Counted from the first letter of the stretch, positions 1 to 5,435 are shown. The stretch: DNA of 5,618 bases from Lentisphaera sp. (GCA_020721745.1 DYMC01000154.1:1-5618), one strand, 5' to 3'. Numbers and translations: made by a program. Notes: a model not told the origin generated them from the sequence alone.

Positions 1-8
1 GCTCTTAA

Positions 9-26
9 GCCGGTCATAAGACCGGC
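9..26. repeat. short perfect stem-loop at window edge
   Basis: GCCGGTC (9-15) and GACCGGC (20-26) are perfect inverted repeats around an ATAA loop. No T-tract follows on the plus strand, so a canonical intrinsic terminator is not supported. It could still be the 3' hairpin of a gene left of the window or part of the repeat that follows. Confidence 0.5.
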
Positions 27-32
27 GTTCCG

Positions 33-54
33 TAGGCAATTTTGCAATTACCTC
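33..54 (+). repeat. repeat end, TTTTGCAAT-TAC-CTC form
   Basis: TTTTGCAATTACCTC (40-54) occurs again as an exact 15-nt reverse complement at 2266-2280, and fits the framework seen at 1005-1019, 2430-2444 and 2484-2498. It is also the right half of an imperfect palindrome, AGGCAATT (34-41) against AATTACCT (46-53), with one C/A mismatch. That palindrome resembles the perfect one at 875-898 on the other side of the lipoprotein gene. The region from 55 to 140 shows nothing further that I can support. Confidence 0.6.
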
Positions 55-140
55 TAATAATAAACAAGAACAAGAAGGATAAACGGGAAAATGCCCCCTG
101 TCCGGATGGGAATTATCCCGCAAGGATGTATATTGCGGGG

Positions 141-872
141 ATGAAGGAGACAAGGAAAAGACAGCGGGTCTTCGGCGTGGCCGGGTGCGTGGCCCTGCTC
201 GCTGTGCTCATTCTTCAGCTTGTGGGATGTTCATTGTTTCCGGAAGGCGGCGCTGCCGCTCCTCCGCCTCTGGCCAGGGAGGAGATTGCGCTTGTGCAAA
301 AGATGGGCGGGGAGGTCCTGCCCGACGGAAACATCAGGATCGGACTGGCGACCATAGACAGGTCTCGCATGGAGATATCGTTTCCCGCCGAGGTGAATCT
401 GAGCACTGGAGATCTGGAGGTGCTCATATGCATTCCGGGGGGGCGGGCGCATGAGAGCCTGCTCATCACCGACCTGGATCCGTTCCACCTGCAGCTCGCG
501 CTGATATTGCTCGGGGCGGAGAATGGAGCGAGGCTGCCCGGGGGGAGGATGCCGCAGGGCAGTCTGCTGGCGATAGACCTGCGGCCTGAAGGAGGGGAGC
601 GGCATCCGGTCGAAAAATGGCTGCGCGACAAGAAGACCGGCGGGGAGCGCAAGAGCCGGGAATGGGTCTTCGTGGGATCGAACTTCGCCCACGACGGCAC
701 ATGCCTCGCGAAGGAGGAGGGCAACATCGCAAACGTGTGGTCGTTCGGGAACACGATAATAGACAATCCATCCGGTGACGGGGACGGGGACGATGCGCTC
801 GATATATTTGGCGAGAGGACTCCCCGCGCCGGAGCGAAAGTCATGGTCTTCGTAAGACCGCTTCGAGATTAG
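141..872 (+). CDS. YdjY-domain lipoprotein, function unknown
   Basis: A 243-residue probable lipoprotein. Residues 1-9 are rich in Lys/Arg, 10-29 are hydrophobic, and the lipobox LVGC ends at Cys30, the expected lipidation site. Ser at the next position would favour outer-membrane sorting under E. coli rules. A Pro/Ala linker (38-44) leads to the globular part. The block C97-I-P-G-G-R-A-H-E-S106, the segment LALILLG (118-124) and WVFVGS (175-180) match my recollection of the YdjY domain (LEVLxCxPGGxxHESLL ... WVFxGS), a family common in Planctomycetes and relatives and without an established function. I chose ATG 141 because it puts the charged n-region at the N-terminus; AAGGA at 122-126 is a distant possible Shine-Dalgarno. 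The frame is open further upstream (ATG 126, TTG 42), but those starts would bury the signal peptide. The gene stands alone, flanked by palindromic repeats on both sides. Confidence 0.8.
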   Translation: MKETRKRQRVFGVAGCVALLAVLILQLVGCSLFPEGGAAAPPPLAREEIALVQKMGGEVLPDGNIRIGLATIDRSRMEISFPAEVNLSTGDLEVLICIPGGRAHESLLITDLDPFHLQLALILLGAENGARLPGGRMPQGSLLAIDLRPEGGERHPVEKWLRDKKTGGERKSREWVFVGSNFAHDGTCLAKEEGNIANVWSFGNTIIDNPSGDGDGDDALDIFGERTPRAGAKVMVFVRPLRD

Positions 873-874
873 TT

Positions 875-898
875 CGAGGCAATTTCAAAATTGCCTCG
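875..898. repeat. perfect 24-nt palindrome
   Basis: CGAGGCAATTT (875-885) and AAATTGCCTCG (888-898) form an 11-bp perfect inverted repeat with CA between them, starting 2 nt after the lipoprotein stop codon. It could act as a 3' hairpin for that mRNA, but no T-tract follows. Its ends (GAG-GCA-ATTTCAA and AAAAT-TGC-CTCGAT) align with the ends of the element at 901-1019 (GAG-CTG-ATTTCAA and AAAAT-CAG-CTCGAT). It may therefore be a minimal version of the same repeat with the interior missing. Confidence 0.7.
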
Positions 899-900
899 AT

Positions 901-1019
901 GAGCTGATTTCAATGTTGGAGTTCACAGCTTCAGCTGTGTATCTTGTTGATAATGAAACACAACTGAAGTTGTGAACTCCGACGGATTTACCCCGGATGC
1001 GGAGTTTTAAAATCAGCTC
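901..1019. repeat. nested inverted-repeat element with two internal hairpins
   Basis: The outer arms are GAGCTGATTT (901-910) and AAATCAGCTC (1010-1019). Inside, GGAGTT (918-923) pairs with AACTCC (975-980). Between these lie two small hairpins: CACAGCT-TC-AGCTGTG (924-939) and CACAACT-GA-AGTTGTG (959-974). The two hairpins are also inverted copies of each other, 20 of 22 positions over the full arms. The right side contains ATTTACCCCGGATG (986-999) and GGATGCGGAGTTTT (995-1008), both of which recur near 2245-2257 and 2474-2487. No reading frame explains the segment. A REP/MITE-like intergenic element is the best description. It lies upstream of exbB and could affect mRNA structure or transcription there, though that is inference. 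Confidence 0.75.
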
Positions 1020-1071
1020 GATTTGAATTATCCATCCGCGCTGTTAATCTATTGGCAGACGAATTTCATCC

Positions 1072-1080
1072 AAGGAGAGG
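1072..1080 (+). promoter_or_regulatory. Shine-Dalgarno for exbB/tolQ
   Basis: AAGGAGAGG (1072-1080) ends 8 nt before ATG 1089. This decides the start in favour of ATG 1089 over the in-frame TTG at 1023, which has no such site and lies against the repeat end. Confidence 0.75.
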
Positions 1081-1088
1081 TCAGGAAA

Positions 1089-1817
1089 ATGAGCGGTACC
1101 ATCCCCGTGTTGGCGACGTATGTAAATCCGTATTATCCGTACCAGCAGTCGGACGCCGTCGGAAGAGGCATAGTCCTGCTGCTTCTTCTGTTCTCCGTGT
1201 TCACTTGGACGATAATGATAGACAAGGGGATACTGCTCTACCGTGCGCGCAGGAATTCGCTGCTCTTCTCCTGGCTTTTCAGGGAGAAGAAGTTTCCTCT
1301 CTCGATATACAGGAAGAGCGCCGAGATAAAGGGTCCGGTCGCGAGGATATACGAAGCCGGGGCGGAGGAGCTTCTCACATTCTACGGCATCCCGCCTGAG
1401 TTCGCGGGGCAGTATGGACAGCAGATACCGGTGAAGAAGCTTTCGACAGCACAGATCGAGACCGTCCGCAGCGCGCTCGAGAGGTCGGTCGCGGACCAGA
1501 TAGTCAGGCTGGAGGACAAGATGGGGCTGCTGGCAACTGCTGTCAGCGTGAGCCCGCTTCTGGGCCTCTTCGGGACCGTCTGGGGCATAATGATGGCCTT
1601 CTGCGCGATGGCAATCCATGGCAAGGCCGAGATCAACGCGATGGCACCGGGGATAAGCGGCGCGCTCCTGACCACGGTTGTCGGACTCATTGTCGCGATA
1701 CCGTCTCTCATCGGCTTCAATTTCCTCTCCAACACTATCCGCCAGATAACAGTAACAATGGACAATTTCGTTGAGGAGTTCATGGCGAAGGTGAAGCTGG
1801 AGCAATTCGAGGAGTGA
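1089..1817 (+). CDS. MotA/TolQ/ExbB proton channel family protein
   Basis: A 242-residue inner-membrane subunit of the ExbB/TolQ family, which with ExbD/TolR forms a proton channel that couples the proton motive force to envelope work (TonB-dependent uptake or Tol-Pal function). Three membrane segments are visible: about 27-47, 147-172 and 188-213, with a large cytoplasmic domain between the first two, as is usual. The family signature is clear in LLGLFGTVWGIMMAF (157-171) and in APGISGALLTTVVGL (186-200), containing the conserved Thr residues facing the channel (T163 and T195/T196). Length is normal. A strong Shine-Dalgarno supports ATG 1089. The partner ExbD/TolR gene begins 3 nt after the stop, so they are surely co-transcribed. 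The sequence alone does not separate ExbB from TolQ: GTVWGIM is shared, and no tonB, tolA, tolB or pal lies in the window. Confidence 0.92.
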   Translation: MSGTIPVLATYVNPYYPYQQSDAVGRGIVLLLLLFSVFTWTIMIDKGILLYRARRNSLLFSWLFREKKFPLSIYRKSAEIKGPVARIYEAGAEELLTFYGIPPEFAGQYGQQIPVKKLSTAQIETVRSALERSVADQIVRLEDKMGLLATAVSVSPLLGLFGTVWGIMMAFCAMAIHGKAEINAMAPGISGALLTTVVGLIVAIPSLIGFNFLSNTIRQITVTMDNFVEEFMAKVKLEQFEE

Positions 1818-1820
1818 TCC

Positions 1821-2225
1821 ATGGCAAGACAGAAGCAGAGATCGCAGCTAAGCGCGATCAGCGAGATCAACATGACCCCGCTGATAGACCTCACGTTCCT
1901 GCTCCTCATAACCTTCATGATAACCGTTCCTCTCATGGAGTATGGCGTCAACGTGAACCCGCCCGAGATGAACGCGGAAAGGCTTCCCGAGGACAGCTTC
2001 AAGGTGATAAATCTGGACAAGAACGGGAAGATAGAGTTCAACAAGAGACCCTACAGGCTGGAGGATCTCTCGGCTGAACTGGTCCGGCAGAAAAACCTCG
2101 ATGGCAAGCTCTCGCTTCTCATCCGTGCCGACGGCAGCCGCCAATACAAGGAAGTGATGGAGCTGATGAAGACAGCGAAGGACGCGGGGATAAAGGAAAT
2201 TTCCCTTGTGACACAGGCGGAGTGA
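1821..2225 (+). CDS. ExbD/TolR family biopolymer transport protein
   Basis: A 134-residue partner of the preceding channel protein, usual length for ExbD/TolR. A short basic cytoplasmic N-terminus (residues 1-11) precedes INMTPLIDLTFLLLITFMI (16-34). This single membrane helix carries Asp23, the proton-binding aspartate conserved in ExbD (D25) and TolR (D23) of E. coli. The rest is the periplasmic domain, with a typical C-terminal region: LLIRADGSRQYKEVMELMKT (about 99-118), then an end close to EISLVTQ. The Shine-Dalgarno GAGGAG (1809-1814) lies in the last codons of the upstream gene, implying translational coupling. After the stop comes a long repeat region instead of tonB or tolA, so the substrate or system served is unknown. 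Confidence 0.92.
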   Translation: MARQKQRSQLSAISEINMTPLIDLTFLLLITFMITVPLMEYGVNVNPPEMNAERLPEDSFKVINLDKNGKIEFNKRPYRLEDLSAELVRQKNLDGKLSLLIRADGSRQYKEVMELMKTAKDAGIKEISLVTQAE

Positions 2226-2290
2226 CCGGCTCCGGGCCGGGCTCCATCGGGGTAAATATTCACTGGAGGTAATTGCAAAACTCTTTTTGC

Positions 2291-2333
2291 GGGCATGGCA
2301 ACACGTGATTTCATACGTGTCAAGAGCATGCCC
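2291..2333. repeat. hairpin 1 inside the composite repeat
   Basis: GGGCATG (2291-2297) pairs with CATGCCC (2327-2333), and ACACGT (2301-2306) pairs with ACGTGT (2315-2320), leaving an 8-nt loop and small internal bulges. It shares two bases with the next hairpin. Confidence 0.6.
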
Positions 2334-2376
2334 CTCCACGCCGATTTTTGCGAAAAATCGGCGTAAAAATGGAGGG
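2332..2376. repeat. hairpin 2 inside the composite repeat
   Basis: A perfect 11-bp stem, CGCCGATTTTT (2339-2349) with AAAAATCGGCG (2353-2363), closes a 3-nt GCG loop. An outer 7-bp stem, CCCTCCA (2332-2338) with TGGAGGG (2370-2376), lies around it, with TAAAAA bulged on the right. The T-run is inside the stem, so this is not a canonical intrinsic terminator on either strand. Confidence 0.65.
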
Positions 2377-2425
2377 ACGCGGTTTTGCCTGCGGCAAGCG
2401 TCGCTTCGCTCGGCAAGGCGCGTCC
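2375..2425. repeat. hairpin 3 inside the composite repeat
   Basis: GGACGCG (2375-2381) pairs with CGCGTCC (2419-2425), and TTGCC (2385-2389) pairs with GGCAA (2412-2416); AGCG/CGCT (2397-2400, 2407-2410) can add a third short helix. It begins on the last two bases of the previous hairpin's stem. Confidence 0.55.
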
Positions 2426-2526
2426 GGAGTTTTGCAGTTGGCTCCACTGAACTCTTACCCATCGGGCTTGTTAGGATGCGGAGTTTTGCAATAGGCTTAT
2501 AAACGCAAGGAAACGGGAGAAAGGCT

Positions 2527-3018
2527 ATGAACAGACACACGATATCGGTGCTGGTCGAGAACAAGTTCGGGGTCCTCGCGAGAGTCGCCGGGCTGTTCAG
2601 CGGAAGAGGCTACAACATCGAGTCCCTGTCCGTGAACACGACCGAAGACCCGAGATGTTCCCGGATGACGATAGTCACAACCGGGGACGAGAGGATAATC
2701 GAGCAGATAGACAAGCAGGTGAGCAAGCTGGTGGACGTTATCAAGGTCACGAATCTGACCTCCGGACGCTTCATCGAGCGCGAACTTCTGCTGCTGAAGG
2801 TGAAGGCGACCAGCGCGAACAGGTCGCAGATAGTGGAGCTCGTGGAGATATTCGAGGGCAAGATAGTGTGCGTGGGAGGAGGGGAGATAGGTATCGAGCT
2901 GTCGGGCAGGGACGAGAAGATTGGCGACTTCATAGAACTCATGAAGCCGTTTGGAATACTGGAGATGGCCAGGACCGGCCGGGCGGCAATATCGAAGGAT
3001 CCTTCCAAAGGGAAGTGA
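2527..3018 (+). CDS. ilvN: acetolactate synthase small (regulatory) subunit
   Basis: A 163-residue regulatory subunit of acetohydroxyacid synthase, which catalyses the first common step of valine, leucine and isoleucine synthesis. Length equals that of E. coli IlvH. The N-terminal ACT domain (about 4-75) has the hallmark ENKFGVLARVAGLFSGRGYN (11-30), with N12, G15 and N30 at the positions of the valine-binding residues N11, G14 and N29 of IlvH, so valine feedback control is likely retained. SRMTI follows at 45-49. The C-terminal domain (about 80-157) has RELLLLKV (84-91) and the closing EMARTGRAAIS (145-155). GGGAGAAAGG (2515-2524) is a good Shine-Dalgarno before ATG 2527; a -10-like TATAAA lies at 2498-2503 but has no convincing -35. 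The catalytic subunit gene ilvB/ilvI is not adjacent, which is unusual. Confidence 0.95.
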   Translation: MNRHTISVLVENKFGVLARVAGLFSGRGYNIESLSVNTTEDPRCSRMTIVTTGDERIIEQIDKQVSKLVDVIKVTNLTSGRFIERELLLLKVKATSANRSQIVELVEIFEGKIVCVGGGEIGIELSGRDEKIGDFIELMKPFGILEMARTGRAAISKDPSKGK

Positions 3019-3034
3019 CGCTATCCGCGAGCCG

Positions 3035-3053
3035 CTCCCGCGATCGCCGGGAG
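3035..3053. other. small intergenic inverted repeat after ilvN
   Basis: CTCCCG (3035-3040) and CGGGAG (3048-3053) form a 6-bp stem with a 7-nt loop in the 59-nt gap between ilvN and the next gene. No T-tract follows, so it is unlikely to end transcription. The spacing allows ilvN and the two membrane genes to be one operon. Confidence 0.35.
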
Positions 3054-3077
3054 GAATCTTGACTAAGAGGAATTGCA

Positions 3078-3614
3078 ATGCTGAATTTCTTCAAGGGGAG
3101 ATGGTCGGCCTTCATATCGGGGCTGGCCGCCGCCATGCTTTTCATCATAATCATCTATGCGCTTGACACCCCGGCGGGGATGTCGGACGCATACCTCAAG
3201 ATATCCGACTACTGCCGCGAGTCCCTCCACATGCGCAAGGTGTCGGAATTCTTTCCCTTCGACTGGCAGACCGCTTTTTTGGCGGGGATAGGGCTGGGCG
3301 CGATACTGGCATCGTTGTCGGGCGGGACTTGGCGGCTGAGGATGATTCCGGAGGACGTGAAGGGCAGCGGTCCGGTTGGAGCATTTGGCGTGACCATCCT
3401 GCAGAACGTTGCAGGTGGTTTTCTGGTTATGACCGGGTTGCAGTTCGCGGGAGACTCTTTTTTGGGGCAGTGGGCGGCGGCGATGCAGCTTTCGACGGGA
3501 GCGTGGATATTCATGTTTTCATTCATCGTGTGGGGCGTGGTGTTCTCCGGCATATCCCGGGCGGCGGCAAGCGGAGGCGGTGACAAGCCCAAAAAAAGGG
3601 GAGGGAAGGAATGA
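3078..3614 (+). CDS. YeeE/YedE-like transporter, N-terminal half protein
   Basis: A 178-residue membrane protein with about four hydrophobic segments (10-30, 65-84, 106-125, 140-162) and a basic C-terminal tail (169-177). The beginning, GRWSAFISG ... LDTPAGMSDAYLKI (7-42), and the segment FLAGIGLGAILASLSGG ... RLR (68-88) resemble the first half of YeeE/YedE (sulf_transp) proteins, whose best-studied member TsuA imports thiosulfate. Where that family usually has a GGC(T) motif, this protein reads AGDSFLG (124-130), so the cysteine is absent and Asp125 sits there; its only cysteine is C46. AGAGGA (3067-3072 region) is a Shine-Dalgarno before ATG 3078. The stop overlaps the next gene (ATGA), typical of subunits made together. 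Family assignment is from motif memory only; the substrate is unknown. Confidence 0.65.
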   Translation: MLNFFKGRWSAFISGLAAAMLFIIIIYALDTPAGMSDAYLKISDYCRESLHMRKVSEFFPFDWQTAFLAGIGLGAILASLSGGTWRLRMIPEDVKGSGPVGAFGVTILQNVAGGFLVMTGLQFAGDSFLGQWAAAMQLSTGAWIFMFSFIVWGVVFSGISRAAASGGGDKPKKRGGKE

Positions 3615-4207
3615 TGCATCCTCTTTCCCTCGAAGGAACGGCGAGGCTGGTGGCTGGACTCCTCCTCGGAACGGCCTTTGGCTTCTTCCTGATACAGTCA
3701 GAAATGGGCTGGAGAAAGACGCTCCTGGACCAGCTCGCCATGAAGAACGGAAAGTTCTTCAAAATTCTCTTCTCCTCGCTGGCCTTCGGCGCTGTCCTCT
3801 TCTATTTCGCAAAGAACTACGGGATAGTCACCATACAGACGCGTCCTACCTTTTTCTGGGGCGCGGCCGTCGGGGGGATGCTCTTCGCCGCAGGAATCGC
3901 CCTCTGCGGACAATATCCGGCGGCGGCGGTTGCCTCCCTTGCGACGGGCAAGACATATTCGCTGTGGACATTCATCGGCATGCTGCTGGCTCTGCCGTCG
4001 GTGCATTTTCTCTCGAAGTGGATATCGTCCACGGTGCACAAGTGGCCCGCGCCGGCGTTCTACGCCGACAGGATGGAGAAGATGTTTGCCGGATTCCACA
4101 ACATCTACTTCTGGGTTGCCGCGTTCTCCGCCCTGATGTTCCTCTTCTTCGAGTTCGTCCAGGGAGGGGGCGATGACGAAGCCGAGGAGAAGAAGGAGAG
4201 GGAATAA
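3611..4207 (+). CDS. YeeE/YedE-like transporter, C-terminal half protein
   Basis: A 198-residue membrane protein with about five hydrophobic segments (12-30, 50-68, 82-100, 117-134, 163-183) and a strongly charged C-terminal tail (188-198). It resembles the second half of YeeE/YedE transporters: LLLGTAFGFFLIQS (17-30), a middle helix after KFFKILFSS (48-56), then GGMLFAAGIALCG (88-100) and an ATGK (111-114) like the family's GEGK. The family motif GYCPGT is here GQYPAA (100-105), with the single cysteine moved to C99 just before the glycine. Two start codons are possible, ATG 3611 (overlapping the upstream stop as ATGA) and ATG 3614; the purine-rich stretch 3598-3610 serves either. It is probably the second subunit of one transporter with the preceding protein. 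Confidence 0.68.
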   Translation: MMHPLSLEGTARLVAGLLLGTAFGFFLIQSEMGWRKTLLDQLAMKNGKFFKILFSSLAFGAVLFYFAKNYGIVTIQTRPTFFWGAAVGGMLFAAGIALCGQYPAAAVASLATGKTYSLWTFIGMLLALPSVHFLSKWISSTVHKWPAPAFYADRMEKMFAGFHNIYFWVAAFSALMFLFFEFVQGGGDDEAEEKKERE

Positions 4208-4309
4208 ACGCGGGATCAACGAATTCGAAGCACTAATATCGAAGGACAAAACTTGGTGGTGGAATTTTCTTCCTTCGCTTCGCTTTTTCGAGTTGTAAGT
4301 CCTTATCTG
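4208..4309. other. convergent intergenic region with weak inverted repeats
   Basis: This 102-nt gap separates the plus-strand membrane genes from the 3' end of pheA. CGAAGGA (4240-4246) can pair with TCCTTCG (4271-4277), and AAGGAC (4242-4247) can alternatively pair with GTCCTT (4299-4304). CGCTTTTTCG (4281-4290) gives a short T-run. Some transcription-ending structure is expected between convergent genes, but none here is a textbook intrinsic terminator. Confidence 0.35.
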
Positions 4310-5380
4310 CTAGATGACTTCCTTCGACTGCGGGTAGCTGCCTAGTATCCGGACGAACTGGCACATCTCGCCAAGCTCGGCGACCGCTTTCGAAAGAGGA
4401 GTTTCGCTGATATGGCCTTTGAGGTCAACGAAGAAGAAATATTCCCAGTTCTTCCTGCGCGACGGGCGGCTCTCGATCATCGTCAGCGTAATGCCGTTCT
4501 TCTTAAAAGGCACGAGACTGTCGTAAAGCGCTCCCACCCTGTCCTTTACGGCGTAACAGACCGATGTCTTGTCGTCTCCGGTAGCCTTCGGCTCCTGTTT
4601 CCCGATTACAAGGAATCTGGTGGTGTTGTATGGATTGTCCTCTATCTGGCTGGCCAGTGGCTTCAGACCATATATTTTGGCCGCCATCAGGCTTGCTATT
4701 GCGGCGCTGCCCTTCTCCCGGGCTGCAAGCTCGGCCGCCTTTGTCGTGCTCGACACCTCGACATTCTCGGCACCTGCAAGATGTTCCTGCAGCCATAGCC
4801 GGCACTGCCCGAAGCATTGCGAATGTCCATAGACCTTCCTTATCTTCGAAAGAGGATGTCTTGACATCAGGCACTGGTGTATGCGCATGTTTATCTCGGC
4901 GCATATCTTCACGGACGAGTTCATCAGCATGTCCAAGGTGTGGTTGACCACCCCTTCGGTGGAGTTCTCTATCGGAATCACACCGTAGTCTATGCGTTCG
5001 GCATCAACATCGTTGAAGACATCCGAGATAGCCGCCTTCGAGGCGTATTCGACAGCATGGCCGAACTTGGCGTAGGCGGCAAGATGCGTGAAAGACGCCT
5101 TTTGGCCGAAATACGCGACATGCAAAGGCTTCTCAAGGGCGATCGAGGCCGACATTATCTCCCGGTATATCGCGCGGAGGGCCTTGGACGGCAGCTTGCC
5201 TTTGTTGAATTTCTCCAACCTGTCCAAAACGAACTTCTCCCTCTCGGGAACGTATATCTTCCTGTCCGTCCGCATCTTCGTCCTGCCAACCTCGGCGACG
5301 ACATCGCAGCGCTTGTTCAGAAGCTCGACTATCTTCTCGTCTATCGCATCTATCCTGGTGCGAAGCTTGTCCAGGCTCAT
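4310..5380 (-). CDS. pheA: bifunctional chorismate mutase / prephenate dehydratase (P-protein)
   Basis: A 356-residue enzyme converting chorismate to prephenate and then to phenylpyruvate in phenylalanine synthesis; full length for the P-protein. Residues 1-85 are an AroQ chorismate mutase domain: R7, R24, K35, R47 and E48 align with active-site R11, R28, K39, R51 and E52 of E. coli, and E83 sits where E. coli has Q88. Residues 87-262 are the prephenate dehydratase domain, with DYGVIPIENSTEG (131-143) and NTTRF (252-256) carrying the catalytic Thr-Arg-Phe motif. Residues 272-350 are an ACT domain with GALYDSL (283-289) and ESRPS (303-307), the phenylalanine-binding motifs, so feedback inhibition is expected. 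The Shine-Dalgarno GGAGGT lies 6 nt before the ATG. I see no leader peptide rich in Phe, so no attenuator. It faces the membrane genes and is divergent from a partial gene at the right edge. Confidence 0.96.
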   Translation of the reverse strand: MSLDKLRTRIDAIDEKIVELLNKRCDVVAEVGRTKMRTDRKIYVPEREKFVLDRLEKFNKGKLPSKALRAIYREIMSASIALEKPLHVAYFGQKASFTHLAAYAKFGHAVEYASKAAISDVFNDVDAERIDYGVIPIENSTEGVVNHTLDMLMNSSVKICAEINMRIHQCLMSRHPLSKIRKVYGHSQCFGQCRLWLQEHLAGAENVEVSSTTKAAELAAREKGSAAIASLMAAKIYGLKPLASQIEDNPYNTTRFLVIGKQEPKATGDDKTSVCYAVKDRVGALYDSLVPFKKNGITLTMIESRPSRRKNWEYFFFVDLKGHISETPLSKAVAELGEMCQFVRILGSYPQSKEVI

Positions 5381-5386
5381 GTCCAG

Positions 5387-5392
5387 ACCTCC
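5387..5392 (-). promoter_or_regulatory. Shine-Dalgarno for pheA
   Basis: On the minus strand the sequence reads GGAGGT, then TCTGGAC-like spacing of 6 nt, before the ATG at 5380. This near-consensus site fixes the pheA start. Confidence 0.8.
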
Positions 5393-5407
5393 GGGAAAAT
5401 TTTTCCG

Positions 5408-5435
5408 AATATACCGCCCATTCGCACTTTTTCAA
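5408..5435 (-). promoter_or_regulatory. sigma70-like promoter for pheA
   Basis: On the minus strand, TTGAAA (plus-strand 5430-5435) and TATATT (plus-strand 5408-5413) are separated by 16 nt; each matches its consensus hexamer at five of six positions. The predicted start of transcription, near 5401, would give a leader of about 20 nt, just enough to hold the Shine-Dalgarno. Confidence 0.6.

Larger units (their letters stand above)
2245..2498. repeat. composite intergenic repeat with 12-bp terminal inverted repeats
   Basis: This fills most of the 301-nt gap between exbD and ilvN. ATTGCAAAACTC (2272-2283) and GAGTTTTGCAAT (2481-2492) are exact 12-bp inverted repeats about 220 nt apart, with three hairpins between them, listed separately. 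A third related end, CGGAGTTTTGCA (2425-2436), lies inside. The left flank (2245-2283, read on the minus strand) and the segment 2427-2460 share the order GAGTTTTGCA, CTCCA, TGAA, TTACCC, and 2474-2487 repeats 14 nt exactly from 995-1008. There is no convincing coding frame or transposase, so this is best described as a non-autonomous, MITE-like or REP-cluster element. No target-site duplication is obvious. Confidence 0.7.

Noticed and set aside
215..844. Long minus-strand open frame opposite the lipoprotein gene
   Set aside because: It is a shadow of the G+C-rich lipoprotein gene; the composition is Ser/Pro/Arg-rich and no motif is seen, while the plus strand shows a signal peptide and family motifs.
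1023..1088. N-terminal extension of exbB/tolQ from TTG 1023
   Set aside because: ATG 1089 has a strong Shine-Dalgarno and gives a normal length; the extension begins right at the repeat end and has no family resemblance.
873..1088. CRISPR-like array
   Set aside because: The repeats are palindromic and nested, with no regularly spaced direct repeats and no cas genes in the window.
2339..2363. Candidate intrinsic terminator (11-bp stem with T/A runs)
   Set aside because: The T-run forms one arm of the stem and no T-tract follows the hairpin on either strand.
2287..2502. 71-residue plus-strand open frame in the exbD-ilvN gap
   Set aside because: It lies wholly on the three hairpins and repeat ends, is Arg/Ser-rich, and has no good ribosome binding site.
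3067..3080. Resemblance of GAGGAATTGCAATG before the first membrane gene to the repeat end GAGGTAATTGCAAAA
   Set aside because: The match is short, is explained by a Shine-Dalgarno, and lacks the other repeat blocks.
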